A stretch of DNA of 64,000 nucleotides from contig NZ_JAPDNR010000001.1 in the NCBI RefSeq assembly GCF_025989125.1, positions 6,622,087 to 6,686,086 of the forward strand. The letters are read 5' to 3'. This document shows positions 17,701 to 28,000 of this stretch, piece after piece. A program made the position numbers and the translations under genes. The stretch is from Chitinophaga nivalis. GTDB lineage: Bacteria > Bacteroidota > Bacteroidia > Chitinophagales > Chitinophagaceae. The notes below the pieces were generated by a model. That model saw only the letters and a program-made list of their open reading frames with translations. It had not been told where the DNA came from and made no database searches. Each line of letters starts with the position of its first letter. The first letter of the stretch is position 1.

Positions 17701-18691
17701 CAGTGCCACTTACGGTTAACTGCACAAAGATATTCCCGTCTTTATCCACTTCAATGTCATTCCCTCCCGTATATTGGTACATCACATCTGGCTGCGTGGT
17801 GGTAATAAAGGTGGCCCAGAAAATTTCCGGGTCAATCCGCATTGCGCGGGTGGTATCATAATGTTCGGCTTCAAAAATGATGGTATGTTTATCCCGCAGG
17901 CGGTAATTTACTTTAACTGGTTGCCGGTCCGCCTCCATAAAGGCCACTGGCGCCTTTTCTATATGCTCATCCAGTTTACTCTTCACCAGGATATCGCCTT
18001 CCGGTGTTGCTGAAAGATGTGCATTGGCAGAATATTTCAGTTGAATCCTGCTGACTGCCGCATGTGGCGCCAGGAGAAAATCGTATTTAATCCGCGTTTT
18101 CCCCGTGCTGTCGCGATTGAAATAAAGGATCCAGTCGATACCGGGGTATACTTCTTTTATCTTCAGTACGGATACTACCTGCAACTGCTGGTCAGCCTGG
18201 CGAGGATCATACATATTAATAACACCCGCATGCCTATTCACCTCTGTTTCTTCTATATTTTCCGGACGTATATCCGCTCCCGTGAGGCTAACATCCACAC
18301 TTTCCAGGTTTATATGCGGCTGTAATACATCATCAGGCTCCACCCTATGGGGTCGGTCGCTATTCCTACCGGACCGGCGCTCCTTTCCTTTCTCTTCCTT
18401 TACAGGTAATTGTTGCAGGGTAATGTAGCTCAGGCCCTTCCGGGTGATGTAAATTTGTTTCTGTCCGATGTTTGCCGTATAGAGTATCGAGGTAACACTT
18501 TTGTTATGCTTATCTTTCAGCTGGCCGCCATTCCTTACGAAACCACCCATCATAAATTGTGCGGCATACTTCCGTACATCCACATTTGTGGAATCACGGG
18601 CAAAACAAGACAATGAAAAAAGAATGGTCACCAGTACAGGTATAAGTAATTTCAACGGTTGCAGGGTATAAATGTGAATAAACAGATCCAC
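14753..18691 (-). CDS. SBBP/SprB-repeat surface protein, T9SS type B sorted
   Basis: 1312 residues with an N-terminal signal helix. The N-terminal third (FVRNGGQLKDKH, ILYTANIGQKQIYITRKGLSYI) matches the DUF7948-type module found before SBBP repeats. The middle has SBBP/beta-propeller-like repeats, each with a DxxGNIY/F core and WSTY strand (about 310-700). About 750-1200 holds SprB-type repeats (ITGGVTPYAYSVNGG, KNGTPPYTYRLNDG) alternating with Cys-containing linkers. The end is a T9SS type B domain (PTAFSPNGDGRNDR, YNRWGAVVF, WDGYTSG, GAITLIR). It is an exported adhesin-like protein whose repeats are the kind used for surface gliding or attachment; its partner is unknown. Confidence 0.88.
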   Translation of the reverse strand: MDLFIHIYTLQPLKLLIPVLVTILFSLSCFARDSTNVDVRKYAAQFMMGGFVRNGGQLKDKHNKSVTSILYTANIGQKQIYITRKGLSYITLQQLPVKEEKGKERRSGRNSDRPHRVEPDDVLQPHINLESVDVSLTGADIRPENIEETEVNRHAGVINMYDPRQADQQLQVVSVLKIKEVYPGIDWILYFNRDSTGKTRIKYDFLLAPHAAVSRIQLKYSANAHLSATPEGDILVKSKLDEHIEKAPVAFMEADRQPVKVNYRLRDKHTIIFEAEHYDTTRAMRIDPEIFWATFITTTQPDVMYQYTGGNDIEVDKDGNIFVQLTVSGTVPILTVNPGNGAYYDDISLVNNGAVAYMKFSPEGRLLWSTYFAGTKQTTGRVMTVDPQGNVYGIAHFYAAYGEVVLKDNGGYFDSEAKEWFVSKFDNNGRLLWSSYYAGFNTYPRDITYDEQGNIFIAGWSTSYQFPLADPGNGAYVQQGGPYGSARVLFISQFTPDCKLHWSTRMEGRDDDDATTLHADRFGNVYLGGGVRSDNYPLKNAGGYFYQDGTRVLTKFNSNREMVWSTYLHGEISAIVSDKQGNIYVPGGGCTLMKFDQQTNLVWTKTFSGPTQLMVYRARFDVSTDQIHLLGIHNGSSRGFPAKNTDCPGTFFWEDKPQEYPWNGFNPFFLTYNTAGDLQFATTVDWSTEYYEESDFTIDKEGNMIYLFFTNRNTQPNPAVTNPGNGAYYQPEMNRQGTSAFLMKLKNKSLTVHADVRAYPDCRGGGVIELQVACGKAPYQYAWSNGATTATVSDLAPGKYTVKVTDENKLSRTLEVILPMPPNSPSSFEVKTGDEYCGKKNGRLNIGTVTGGTAPFTYALEDQPFDVNRDFTGLSKGTYKVTVKDQNDCKVTANINIGAINGPGNFQIGTVATGCDPIDGQINIDNVKNGTPPYTYRLNDGDPVAVGSFTRLPAGDYRVKITDAAGCAVDVTAKVIALEPPAAANISTTDDHCGSGIGSILIGDITGGVTPYAYSVNGGNYQPAPKLDLLKKGSYTVAVKDGKGCVLTIPAVKIEDQDGPENIQLTVTDALCGKITGAIEIKNAAGTPPFKISLDQQSWSNANSLKGIPQGDHTLYVKDPFGCVGAQSFTVRYQLTPQLTMLPASTIICYGETVKLKVVSNYPELVKSLAWSIPEGYYNAYTATKIFMNSEEVTVTGADINGCILKATASINVKACNTPDRCVEVPTAFSPNGDGRNDRIGPLTLSCKLLRVNFVIYNRWGAVVFRSSSLDNKWDGYTSGQLQPGGSYVYVCHYIGEDQVDRQLSGAITLIR

Positions 18692-19144
18692 AAAAATAGA
18701 AAATTAATGGGGAAAGGAAAAAATTGCCCTCCCAGTTAAAGGCATAAAAAATCCACCAGCTTATCTTGTACAGCAATCACAGCTAATCGGAATGGTATGC
18801 TGATAAAAAAGAAAATGCTGAAACAAGATCCAATTGCTACGATTTCATCATCCATTTTCATTTTTAAAAATACGATACACTGTAATCAATAAATTATGGG
18901 TATAAAAAAGGAAATAATCGAAATGATTATTTCCTTCAACAGCATATCAGGAATTACCACCGCATTCCTTATTTTATTCTTCTGTTTTTTGACTGGATTA
19001 AAATGCTGTAAAATTAACAGCAGGCGTCAGCAGCAGGCCACCATTAAAGTACCCCAACAAAAACCAGTAACTTTCTAAACATTTCATGCCAGCACTTGTT
19101 AATGTCCTTACAAAATATCCATTCATAACTCTTAAGTAACCATT
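18692..19144. other. Intergenic region between divergent genes
   Basis: It should hold the promoters of the SBBP protein (left) and the amidohydrolase (right). Apart from the small membrane ORF at 18896 I see no feature. Confidence 0.5.
18896..19078 (+). CDS. Possible small single-span membrane protein
   Basis: 60 codons: a short charged N-terminus, a hydrophobic helix (GITTAFLILFFCFLTGL, about 19-35), then a basic Gln-rich tail. It lies 66 nt before the amidohydrolase on the same strand. I do not recognise it, and chance is a real alternative in an AT-rich gap. Confidence 0.3.
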   Translation: MGIKKEIIEMIISFNSISGITTAFLILFFCFLTGLKCCKINSRRQQQATIKVPQQKPVTF

Positions 19145-20974
19145 ATGAAAAAAAAACGGTTGTTAACACTCCTTCCTCTGGGAGTGCTGTTTATTTTTAT
19201 CACCTGCCACTCCTCTAAAGATCAGAAATCCGCTGTGCAGTATCCTACCGTTATCCTGAAAGGAAAAATCAGAACTATGGATAATGATGCCGATCCGCTA
19301 CATACGGAGCAGTCCATCGTTTTCAAGGGAGATTCCATATTATTTGTTGGTGACTCGCTCACAGCCATCAAAGACTATTACCGTGCAGGTTCCACCATTA
19401 TTCATGATTATGGAGACAGCCTGATCATGCCCGGATTTATTGACGCTCATGCGCATGTGGGACTGGAAGCTCTTGTACAACCGTTGGCTAACCTGAGCGG
19501 ACCGCCATATGGTAATGTTACCACACTCGACACTCTCGGGAAAGTATTAAAAGAATATGCGCACACACATTTCCCGGGGAATAAGGAAGCGATGCTACTT
19601 GGCAATAATTATGACGACTCACAGTTAAAAAGCCACAAACAACCAACGCAACTGGAATTAGATGCGATCGATAGTGAACATCCTATTTACATCATGCATG
19701 TAAGTGGGCACATGGGCGTGGGTAACACGAAGTTTCTCCGGATGATGGGCATCACCAACGAGACGCCTGCAGACAAATACCCTGGTGGTACCATTGTAAA
19801 AGATCATGGTATCAATACCGGCTTATTACTGGAGAATGCAAACATCGCCGCCATTGATAGTGCCATGTCCTTTTCAAAGAAATATAATCATGCTACGTTT
19901 GATCCGATTAAATTAATGCGCAATGCAGAAGACACCTGCTTTTCCTATGGCATCACGACTATTTGTGAAGGAAGAGCAGATGCCAATACCTACCAGATGA
20001 TCAAAGCCGCCGTGGAAGCTGGCAGTCTGAAAGGTGATTATATTATGCTACCTGACTTTGACGATTTCAGAACAACATTGGCTTCCGTTAAACCTTACTA
20101 TAACAAGTATTACAAGCAGCATTTTAAAGTAGGCGCCATCAAATTCACATTCGATGGTTCTCCGCAAGGTAAAGACGCTTATTTATCTCAACCTTACCAC
20201 ACACCTATGATCGGGCAGGATTCGACCTATAAAGGCCATCCTATTTATACATACAACAATGCCTATCACTTTGTTGATACAGTCATGTCCATGGGAATGC
20301 CGGTGCATATTCACCTCAACGGGGATTCAGCGATTGATATGGCGCTGGCCATTTTCAATTCCTTTAAAGCAAAAAAGATTAATTACCGCCAGCCGACGCC
20401 CAATGTATTCATTCATTGCCAAACCGCCCGGGAAGACCAATTGATAAAAATGAAAGAACTGGGTTCGGATGTAATGGAAAGCTTTTTCCCCACGCACGCT
20501 TATATATGGGGAGACTGGTATATTTCCAATGTGCTTGGCAATCCCCGGGCGCAAAATATCAGTCCACTTAAACACGCTGAGAACCTGGGATTGAGATATA
20601 CGATTCACACAGATGCTCCTATTACTCCACCGGATCTCATCACGGCGGTATATGCAGCCGTAAACCGCTTAACGCAAATGGGTGTATTATTAGGTCCGGA
20701 TCAACGGATAAGTGTTTATCATGCATTAAAAGCCATCACCACAGAAGCCGCCTACCAATGGGGAGAACAAGATACGAAAGGCAAACTGAAAAAAGGGTAT
20801 AAAGCGGATATAGTAGTCCTGACTGAAGCCCCTATGACGATTGATTCCACTAAAATCAGGAGTAATGTACACGTAGTACATACTTATAAAGATGGCAATC
20901 TGGTGTACAGTAACCGCCACCTCTCTAAAAAAATAAATAGTATTATTCTCAGGAATACCGCACTGCGGACTTAA
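19145..20974 (+). CDS. YtcJ-like metal-dependent amidohydrolase, lipoprotein
   Basis: 609 residues with a lipoprotein signal ending FITC (Cys21), so it is probably anchored in the envelope. The amidohydrolase-3 pattern is clear: a short beta-sandwich start (VILKGKIRTMDNDA), the metal motif MPGFIDAHAHVGLE, central HVSGHMGVGN and IKFTFDGSPQG, HIHLNGDSAIDMAL, FIHCQTAREDQL, and the late HTDAPITPPD aspartate motif, followed by GKLKKGYKADIVVL. Family members hydrolyse amide or ester bonds in cyclic or N-acyl compounds; the substrate here is unknown. It has its own terminator (20981) and no co-directional partner. Confidence 0.88.
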   Translation: MKKKRLLTLLPLGVLFIFITCHSSKDQKSAVQYPTVILKGKIRTMDNDADPLHTEQSIVFKGDSILFVGDSLTAIKDYYRAGSTIIHDYGDSLIMPGFIDAHAHVGLEALVQPLANLSGPPYGNVTTLDTLGKVLKEYAHTHFPGNKEAMLLGNNYDDSQLKSHKQPTQLELDAIDSEHPIYIMHVSGHMGVGNTKFLRMMGITNETPADKYPGGTIVKDHGINTGLLLENANIAAIDSAMSFSKKYNHATFDPIKLMRNAEDTCFSYGITTICEGRADANTYQMIKAAVEAGSLKGDYIMLPDFDDFRTTLASVKPYYNKYYKQHFKVGAIKFTFDGSPQGKDAYLSQPYHTPMIGQDSTYKGHPIYTYNNAYHFVDTVMSMGMPVHIHLNGDSAIDMALAIFNSFKAKKINYRQPTPNVFIHCQTAREDQLIKMKELGSDVMESFFPTHAYIWGDWYISNVLGNPRAQNISPLKHAENLGLRYTIHTDAPITPPDLITAVYAAVNRLTQMGVLLGPDQRISVYHALKAITTEAAYQWGEQDTKGKLKKGYKADIVVLTEAPMTIDSTKIRSNVHVVHTYKDGNLVYSNRHLSKKINSIILRNTALRT

Positions 20975-20980
20975 AAATTA

Positions 20981-21011
20981 AAATCCTTACAGCATTCAGC
21001 TGTAAGGATTT
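20981..21011. terminator. Bidirectional terminator
   Basis: The perfect arms AAATCCTTACAGC and GCTGTAAGGATTT with loop ATTCA lie between the convergent amidohydrolase and lipoprotein genes. Confidence 0.8.
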
Positions 21012-21040
21012 CTTCATTGCTATGGGATAGTAAGTCTATA

Positions 21041-22024
21041 CTATGGTTGCTTGCGGATGATTACATTATAGGCCGCTACATTACCTGCTTCTCTATAATT
21101 AATATTATCCTTTGAGATAACGATGGAACTCTCTTCGCCTGATTCATCCGGTTCCGCTTTGGGAACAATACCGGTAAGATACCGCCCTCTCTCCTTGTCT
21201 GTCAACAACGCGTCGCCGCCAACAGCCGTTAAAGCCCAACCTTTTCTTTTTACTAACTTAACTGTGCGGTATCCGCCAAAATCCGGTCCGGGTTTATTGA
21301 TGGCATAATCCCTGATCACTTCTAATTTCCCCCACGTGGGAATGTCGGATTTGATACTAATACTAAAGACCGTTGCATGGGCATTGCTGCTTTCAATATT
21401 CTTATGCCCGGCTGCTCCCCAGTCTGCATTACCTGGAATCGATTTAGTCAGCAAGGTGCCTGCTCCGGACCAATCTATTCTTACGCCGCCTCCAATGACT
21501 ACATATCCTTTGGGAATTGCCGCTACTGCTTCCGGCGTTTCCGGATTATGATTTTTATTTTCACGGGAAGAATCAATGCGTATATATTTCCTGAGTTCCT
21601 CTTTTGACAAGCCATCTATCTTTAGCCCAATCGCATAACCAATCAATGTATGCTGAAATGGCAGCAGATGCTCTTTGGAAGACACATGCCAGGTACGTAG
21701 CGCTTTATCCGGATAAGCACCCGTTAGAAATGCACCGGGCAGCGCAAACTTAGGCGTTACCAATCCGCCACCGCCGACCAGTATATATTCATCAGGTACC
21801 GTAACAGCTACCTGATTATTTCGTCCATGTACTTCGTTCGTAACAATAATAGTATGGATTTTACCAGACCAGTCCCTTCCCTCAAACTGGCTGCCTTTCT
21901 TTTCAGAAATATGATCCGTAGTATGCTTCGATGCAGGCAAATACTTATCTTCTTTATTACATGATAAAACTACCACAGCAAGTCCTATCAATAACAATAT
22001 ATTTTGGGGTATGCTTTTTTTCAT
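21041..22024 (-). CDS. Lipoprotein with threefold internal repeat, function unknown
   Basis: 327 residues with lipobox VLSC (Cys22). The body shows three similar units: VPDEYILVGGGGLVTPK...GAFLTGAYPD, IPKGYVVIGGGVRIDW...TLLTKSIPG, and KGWALTAVGGDALLTD...YLTGIVPK. Each has a hydrophobic strand, a (V/I)GG turn and an LT(G/K)xxP strand, followed by a strand of small residues (YAIGLKI, FSISIKS, YNVIIRK). This suggests a threefold beta structure such as a trefoil or propeller fragment. No enzyme motif is seen. It follows the exported protein upstream by 25 nt and is probably co-transcribed with it. Confidence 0.7.
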   Translation of the reverse strand: MKKSIPQNILLLIGLAVVVLSCNKEDKYLPASKHTTDHISEKKGSQFEGRDWSGKIHTIIVTNEVHGRNNQVAVTVPDEYILVGGGGLVTPKFALPGAFLTGAYPDKALRTWHVSSKEHLLPFQHTLIGYAIGLKIDGLSKEELRKYIRIDSSRENKNHNPETPEAVAAIPKGYVVIGGGVRIDWSGAGTLLTKSIPGNADWGAAGHKNIESSNAHATVFSISIKSDIPTWGKLEVIRDYAINKPGPDFGGYRTVKLVKRKGWALTAVGGDALLTDKERGRYLTGIVPKAEPDESGEESSIVISKDNINYREAGNVAAYNVIIRKQP

Positions 22025-22049
22025 ATAATCGTGGTTATAAAATGAGGTA

Positions 22050-22730
22050 TTAAATTTTCTCTTCTATCGTTAACTTAAATAAACTAATAGCTCCACCATT
22101 TGTCCCTGCAGCAGGTATCGATGAAAATTGTATTACAGGATAATCCTGCTTAGGTTTAAAGGTGAGCGATTTCACATCCTTGGTAAAGGTATCTCCGGGG
22201 GCAGAACCGGAAGTATTAGGCATTGGCCATAAATCTACTGGTCGCACCTGTAGCCGGGTACATAACTTATAAAATGAGGGATCCCTGATTATAGACAAAC
22301 CAGATAAGACAGCTTGTAAAGTCGGGAGCCTACCCGTTCCATTATAATCTGAAAATGCCGCCTCTATGGTAACAACATATGTATAACCGGCTTTAAACTT
22401 ATAGAAAATTTCAAATCCGCAAGCGCTGGGAGTACCTGATAGATTGTTCGCATAAATCTCAATATGCATCCTTGGAATAACATGCCACTGGCCACCATTT
22501 CCATTAGGACATCCATGCGTCGCATACCAAAGGTAACCGGGTACTCCTGCTAAATAAGCGCCACCGGCCATCACGCAGCGACCGGCAAATCCACTTGTCG
22601 GAGCACCACAAGGATCCGCTACCATATTGGCTACAGGATTATTTGATATATCCCAGACCGTTGTCTGCTGCGCATAGAGCGAAAAAGAGACAAAAAAACA
22701 AACAATTAAAAACAGTAGTTTACATTTCAT
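22050..22730 (-). CDS. Exported protein of unknown function
   Basis: 226 residues with a clear signal peptide (MKCKLLFLIVCFFVSFSLYAQ). The mature part begins TTVWDISNNP and has several Cys/Gly motifs (ADPCGAPTSG, GRCVMAGGAYLAGVPGYLW) and a beta-rich C-terminus ending ISLFKLTIEEKI. I do not recognise a domain; the final SLFKLTIE strand resembles the end of a carbohydrate-binding or jelly-roll fold, which is a guess. It forms a probable two-gene operon with the threefold-repeat lipoprotein. Confidence 0.65.
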   Translation of the reverse strand: MKCKLLFLIVCFFVSFSLYAQQTTVWDISNNPVANMVADPCGAPTSGFAGRCVMAGGAYLAGVPGYLWYATHGCPNGNGGQWHVIPRMHIEIYANNLSGTPSACGFEIFYKFKAGYTYVVTIEAAFSDYNGTGRLPTLQAVLSGLSIIRDPSFYKLCTRLQVRPVDLWPMPNTSGSAPGDTFTKDVKSLTFKPKQDYPVIQFSSIPAAGTNGGAISLFKLTIEEKI

Positions 22731-23274
22731 ATTTATAGGGTTTAATTCTTCCTGGCATATAAGTGCGATCTCTTGTGCTACGCAAAAGACATGGAAGTAA
22801 CAGCAGCGCGCAGCATTTAAACATGGACGACAAGAGCAATAATAGTATGGGTATTAACGGGTTAATATCGAATGATACAGTCTGGAATTATTAAGAAAAC
22901 TGGTTACTATTACACTTTCACTACAGCCACCTTTACTAATAACAAATCAGCGCCGGCAAACCGGTATATTATGTGTTAAACAGCATCACTGATATGCAAA
23001 TATTAAAAGCAGGAAATGTAAAAAGATCGCAGCTCCGAATAATCATTGACTAATTATTACTTTAGTGATCTCTTTGTTGATCTGGCCTCAACCGAACAGT
23101 GTAGCGCGAAGGGCGAAAAAGCAAACGATTCTTATCAAGCTAAAAAACTAACATTTAACCGCGGCCTCCACATTATATCATGCATCTGCTCACAATTATT
23201 TAATATACAATGTCTGTCCATCGTATTACTTTTGGGCAGTAGATCAGACAGCCAGTCTGCCTTAAAAGGCCTGT
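22731..23274. other. Intergenic region before the second ECF sigma gene
   Basis: A promoter-like element lies at 23227; otherwise I see nothing. It also contains the upstream region of the divergent exported protein. Confidence 0.5.
23227..23234 (+). promoter_or_regulatory. -7 element (TAnnTTTG) before the ECF sigma gene
   Basis: TACTTTTG matches the Bacteroidota -7 consensus exactly and lies about 40 nt before the ATG. No good -33 TTTG is visible at the usual distance, so the promoter may be weak or activator-dependent. Confidence 0.45.
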
Positions 23275-23856
23275 ATGCATCCAACCACTTATACCAGCCA
23301 ACTTGACGAACTACATGATGAAGCGCTATTGGAGGAGTTCCGGCAGGGCAATGCAATGGCGTTTGAAGAATTGTACAAAAGATTCTGGGGCGTACTCTAT
23401 CTCCAGGCATACCGCATATTAGTACAGGAAGATGATGCAAAGGATGTCGTACAGGAAGTATTTATCACCTTCTGGTCCAAAGCAGCTACGATAGAGATTT
23501 CCGGCTCAGTAGCCGCTTATCTGTATGTGGCTACACGGAACAGGGTACTGAATCTGCTCGCCTCCAAACGTACCTATCAAACTCACCTCTCTTCCTTAAA
23601 ACATTTCCTGGCAGATACCCACAACAACTCCCTGCAATACATTACAGAAAAAGAAATCACCGCTCGTATGGAGCAGGAAATACACGCGCTGCCAGCTAAA
23701 ATGCGGGAAGTATTTGAGTTGAGCAGGAAGACAGCCCTCACCCATAAAGAAATAGCCAGCAAGCTGCAACTGTCGCAGGAAACTGTCAAAAAACAGATCA
23801 GTAACGCCATCCGCACGCTTCGCCATAAAATGGCACATTTTTCTTTTTTCCTTTAA
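23275..23856 (+). CDS. ECF RNA polymerase sigma factor (FecI-like)
   Basis: 193 residues. Region 2 spans about 25-95 (FEELYKRFWGVLYLQAYRIL, DDAKDVVQEVFITFW) and region 4 about 130-185 (LPAKMREVFELSRKTALTHKEIASKL, VKKQISNAIRTLRH). The spacing and C-terminus are those of the sigma factors paired with FecR in Bacteroidota Sus-like loci. It is followed after 90 nt by the FecR gene, then SusC, SusD and a phosphodiesterase. Confidence 0.93.
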   Translation: MHPTTYTSQLDELHDEALLEEFRQGNAMAFEELYKRFWGVLYLQAYRILVQEDDAKDVVQEVFITFWSKAATIEISGSVAAYLYVATRNRVLNLLASKRTYQTHLSSLKHFLADTHNNSLQYITEKEITARMEQEIHALPAKMREVFELSRKTALTHKEIASKLQLSQETVKKQISNAIRTLRHKMAHFSFFL

Positions 23857-23946
23857 GCGGCTCCGCTTAACATTAAGTTAATATACCCCTATCTACCCCT
23901 CCTATCCTTTTCAACTGTCTTGTAAGAAAGGTATATCCCTTTTACT

Positions 23947-24918
23947 ATGCCCATGCAGGACATCGAAACATTACTAAAAAAATACCTGGCCGGTAAGTGT
24001 ACACCGGAAGAGCAGTTATTAATAGAACAATGGTATCAACAGGAAATTGACCGTAGTAAAGCCAATACAGCTGATCTCCGTTTTGAACACCTGGAAAATA
24101 CGATCTGGCAACAAGTACAACAACAAACAGCGCCAGCTCCCAAACAGGTGAAGCTGCCACGCTATACGATATTAAAAGTAGCCGCATCGCTACTGCTGAT
24201 ACTGGGTACTGGTATGCTCCTGTGGCAACTCCGGCCGGCTAAAGAAAAATGGCAGGAAGTATTTGCAGCAAAAGGCCATCCGCAGCAGTTTACCCTGGAT
24301 GACGGTACCCACGTATGGCTGAATGCTGGTAGTAGCTTGCGGTATCCGGCACATTTTACCGGTGATACCCGACAGATAGAACTCTTATCAGGAGAGATAT
24401 GCCTGGATGTAAAACAGGATCCGGCACATCCCTTTATCATAAAATCCGGGCAGGTGCAGACAAGGGTATTGGGCACGATGTTTAATGTAAGAAATTACCC
24501 GCAACTGGCTTTCATACAGGTAACCGTTCAACAGGGAAAAGTGGCGGTGCAAGGCGATCCTTCCGTAAAACAGCTGGCAGCAAAGGAGATTCAATTATCA
24601 CCTGATGAGCAACTCACGATCGATACCAGATCATCAGCATACAATAAAACAAGAGTAGACGGACAATCCATTAACGGATGGACTACCGGTAAACTACTGT
24701 TTAATAATGAAAGACTGGATATCATCGCCTTATTGCTGGCCAACAAGTACGATCAACAGATTTCATTTGCCGATACCAGTCTGGGCGCCTATCGCATTAC
24801 TGCCGGCTTTGAAACGGCGGATCCTTTATCTACTGTATTGGACGCCCTTTGCCTGGCTAATAAACTCACCTATTCCAACAACGGTCAACACATCACTATT
24901 CGTAAACAATCACATTAA
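23947..24918 (+). CDS. FecR family anti-sigma factor
   Basis: 323 residues: a cytoplasmic N-terminus with the sigma-binding helix region (LLKKYLAGKCTPEEQLLIEQWY), one membrane span (VAASLLLILGTGMLLW, about 80-95), a FecR domain (FTLDDGTHVWLNAGSSLRYP, GEICLDV, VLGTMFNVRNY) and a C-terminal DUF4974-like part (LLFNNERLDIIALLLANKYD). It should transmit the signal from the STN domain of the next gene's product to the sigma factor upstream. Confidence 0.93.
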   Translation: MPMQDIETLLKKYLAGKCTPEEQLLIEQWYQQEIDRSKANTADLRFEHLENTIWQQVQQQTAPAPKQVKLPRYTILKVAASLLLILGTGMLLWQLRPAKEKWQEVFAAKGHPQQFTLDDGTHVWLNAGSSLRYPAHFTGDTRQIELLSGEICLDVKQDPAHPFIIKSGQVQTRVLGTMFNVRNYPQLAFIQVTVQQGKVAVQGDPSVKQLAAKEIQLSPDEQLTIDTRSSAYNKTRVDGQSINGWTTGKLLFNNERLDIIALLLANKYDQQISFADTSLGAYRITAGFETADPLSTVLDALCLANKLTYSNNGQHITIRKQSH

Positions 24919-25085
24919 AATACATGGTCTATGCCTATCACCTAATGTCCATAAAAAAACCGGTAAGGGTAAACCCCACCGGCGCATGTAAAAGAACAGA
25001 TCAATGCGTAACGCCAATCACTTATTGATCTTTCTCTCCGGATTTCATTAACGATTAAATCAATTATTAAAACCCGTATAAAGGT

Positions 25086-28000
25086 ATGAAAATTTATACC
25101 AGGATTGTCGTGTCCCTAATTCAACAGATTATGAAAACAGGATGCAGGCTGTTTGTCCTTATACTGATGAGCTCTCAACTATTGCTGGGAGCCACTTCTC
25201 ACGGTCAGTCGCATAGTGGTAATGAAACCATCGACTACATTTTTCAGCGGCAATCACTCAAAGCAGCGTTTGCCATTATTCAGCAACAAACAGACTACCT
25301 GTTTATCTACAACGAACAACTGGTAGCGCCTTACCAGTCCGTAGCACTGCATGCCAGGCAAAAAACGGTAGCCTGGACCGTCAACGAATTGTTACGCAAC
25401 ACCAGGCTGACCTATAAAATACAAAACAAGAAGATCATCATCCTGGAAAAAGAAACCGTCGTTACAACGGCTCCCACGCACACAGCTGTGGTGGCAGAAA
25501 AGGTAAAGGGCAAAGTCACCGACGAAAAAGGTATGCCACTGCCAGGTGTCACCGTTGTCGTAAAAAATACCAACCGCGGAGGTATCACAGATAGTGAAGG
25601 TATTTTCTTTACAGCAGCTGCTGTTGGGGATATCTTAGTTTTTTCCATGTCGGGCTATACACGCCGGGAAATAACGGTTACTGCCGGTGAGTTACCTACA
25701 GTTATCCTACAGGAAGATGTAAAAGGCCTGGAGGAAATAGTGGTAGTAGGTTATGGTACCCAAAAGAAACGGGACATCACCGGTTCCATTAGTTCGGTAA
25801 AGGGCAGTGAAATTGCCGCACAACCTACCACCAATGCTGCGCAGGCATTGAAAGGTAAGGTAGCCGGACTGGATGTATTCAGCAGTGGTAACGAACCCGG
25901 CGCCGGCGCTAACATCCTGTTACGCGGACAACGTTCCATCAAAAATGACAACAGCCCCTTGATTGTACTGGATGGTATTCCGATGGTAGGTGGCTTTAAT
26001 GAAATCAATCCTAATGATATTGCTTCCATTGAAGTATTAAAAGATGCCTCTTCTACCGCCATCTATGGCTCCCGGGCAGCAAACGGGGTATTAATCATTA
26101 CCACTAAACGAGGAAAGGCCGGCAAAACCAATGTAGCTTATGATGCTTACTATGGGGTTACTTCCATCACCAGAAAACTGGACCTGATGAATGGAGAACA
26201 GTTTGCCCAATTACGCCGCGAAGCTGCCAGAACAGCCGATCCCGGCAACAACTATCCGGCTGACACGAAGCTGTTTGATGATATCGCCCTGCAATCACTG
26301 GCGATGGGCCGATCTACTGACTGGCAGGACCTCATTTATCATAATGGCGCCAAACAAAACCATCAGTTATCCTTAACAGGCGGAAAGGAAAAAACACAGT
26401 TCGCGGTTTCTTTTAACTATTTCAAGGAAAAAGGCATTGTAGACAAAACAGATTTTACGCGGGGCGCTTTACGCATCAACCTCGACCATCAGATCAATAC
26501 ACGTATCCGGATGGGCGTATCCACGCTGGTCAGCAAGTCTACCCAGAATGTAACAGACAACACGGTATTTGATAACGCCTTACGTTTAAACCCGTTGGGT
26601 ATTCCATATGACAGCACCGGTAAAATGCTCTTCCGTCCGAACAACGATGAAGGACAACGGGTAAACCCGCTATCTGTCATCAAAAACACCATCAATCAGC
26701 GTTATAAAACGCGGGTATTTGCCAGCATGTATGGTGAATGGGATATTTATAAAGACCTGACCTACCGCCTGAATATCGGGCCGGAAATAGAAACTTCCAA
26801 AGAAGGTTATTTTAAGGGTAGCGAAACAGATGATAACCAAGGCGGAAATGCGACGGCAGGACTGAGTAATGCAGATATGTTTTCCATAACGATAGAGAAT
26901 ATACTAAAATACACCAAACAGCTGTCGAAGTCGCAACGACTGGGCGTTACTTTATTACAAAGCTCTCAACAGCAAACCCTCAACAGTTCAGGCATCAGGG
27001 CCAACAAGCTGCCCTATGAAGCCCAAAGCTATCATAACCTGGAAACAGCAGGAGAAGTAACCGGCATCAGCAGCGATTACCGCAAGTCATTATTGCTGTC
27101 TTATATGGTTCGTGTCAATTATGATTATAAGAACCGTTACCTCTTTACCATCACCGGCAGAGCAGATGGCTCTTCTGTATTTGCAGCCGGTCATAAATGG
27201 GGCTACTTCCCTTCTGCTGCGATCGCATGGCGTATGGATGCAGAGCCATTTATGCAATCCCTCCATAACATCAATACTTTAAAGCTGCGGTTAAGCTATG
27301 GTAGTACCGGTTTTAACGGTATTCTGCCCTATGGTACTTTCAGTACCCTCAAAAAGAGCAGCTATGCTTTTGGTGAAACTGGTATGAACGGATTTCAACC
27401 AGCTACGATTGCCAACCCTAACCTTAGATGGGAATCTACCGCTTCACTGAATGCCGGGATCGATTTTGGTTTGTTCAACAATCGGATTACCGGTACGATA
27501 GAACATTATATCGCCAACACTAAAAATATCCTGTTAAGAAGAAGTATTCCTGGTAGTACCGGCTATACGGAAGTATTGGAAAACATTGGCGCCACCCGGA
27601 ACAAAGGATGGGAAGTTACCTTGTCTACCGTCAATATCGATAACAAAGATTTCCAATGGACAACCGATCTGAACTTCTCTACCAACAGAAATGAAATTGT
27701 GCAATTGTACGGAGACGGAAAAGATGATATAGGTAACCAGTGGTTCATTGGTCAGCCTATCAAGGTATTCTATGATTATCAGAAAACAGGTATCTGGCAA
27801 ACCAATGAAGCAGAAGCCGCGAAAGTTTACGGCGCTAAACCCGGACAAATAAAACTGCAGGACACCAATAATGATAAAAAATACAGTGACCAGGACCGCG
27901 TGATACTGGGCTCCGAATTCCCTGGCTGGATCGGCGGTATGACCAACCATTTTTCCTATAAAGGACTGGAGTTAAATATTGTGATCAATACCCGCCAGCA

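Noticed and set aside
24952..24985. Hairpin-like CCGGT...ACCGG sequence between FecR and SusC
   Set aside because: Imperfect stem, no T run in the direction of transcription; within an operon it may be only a weak attenuator, so I do not call it a terminator.
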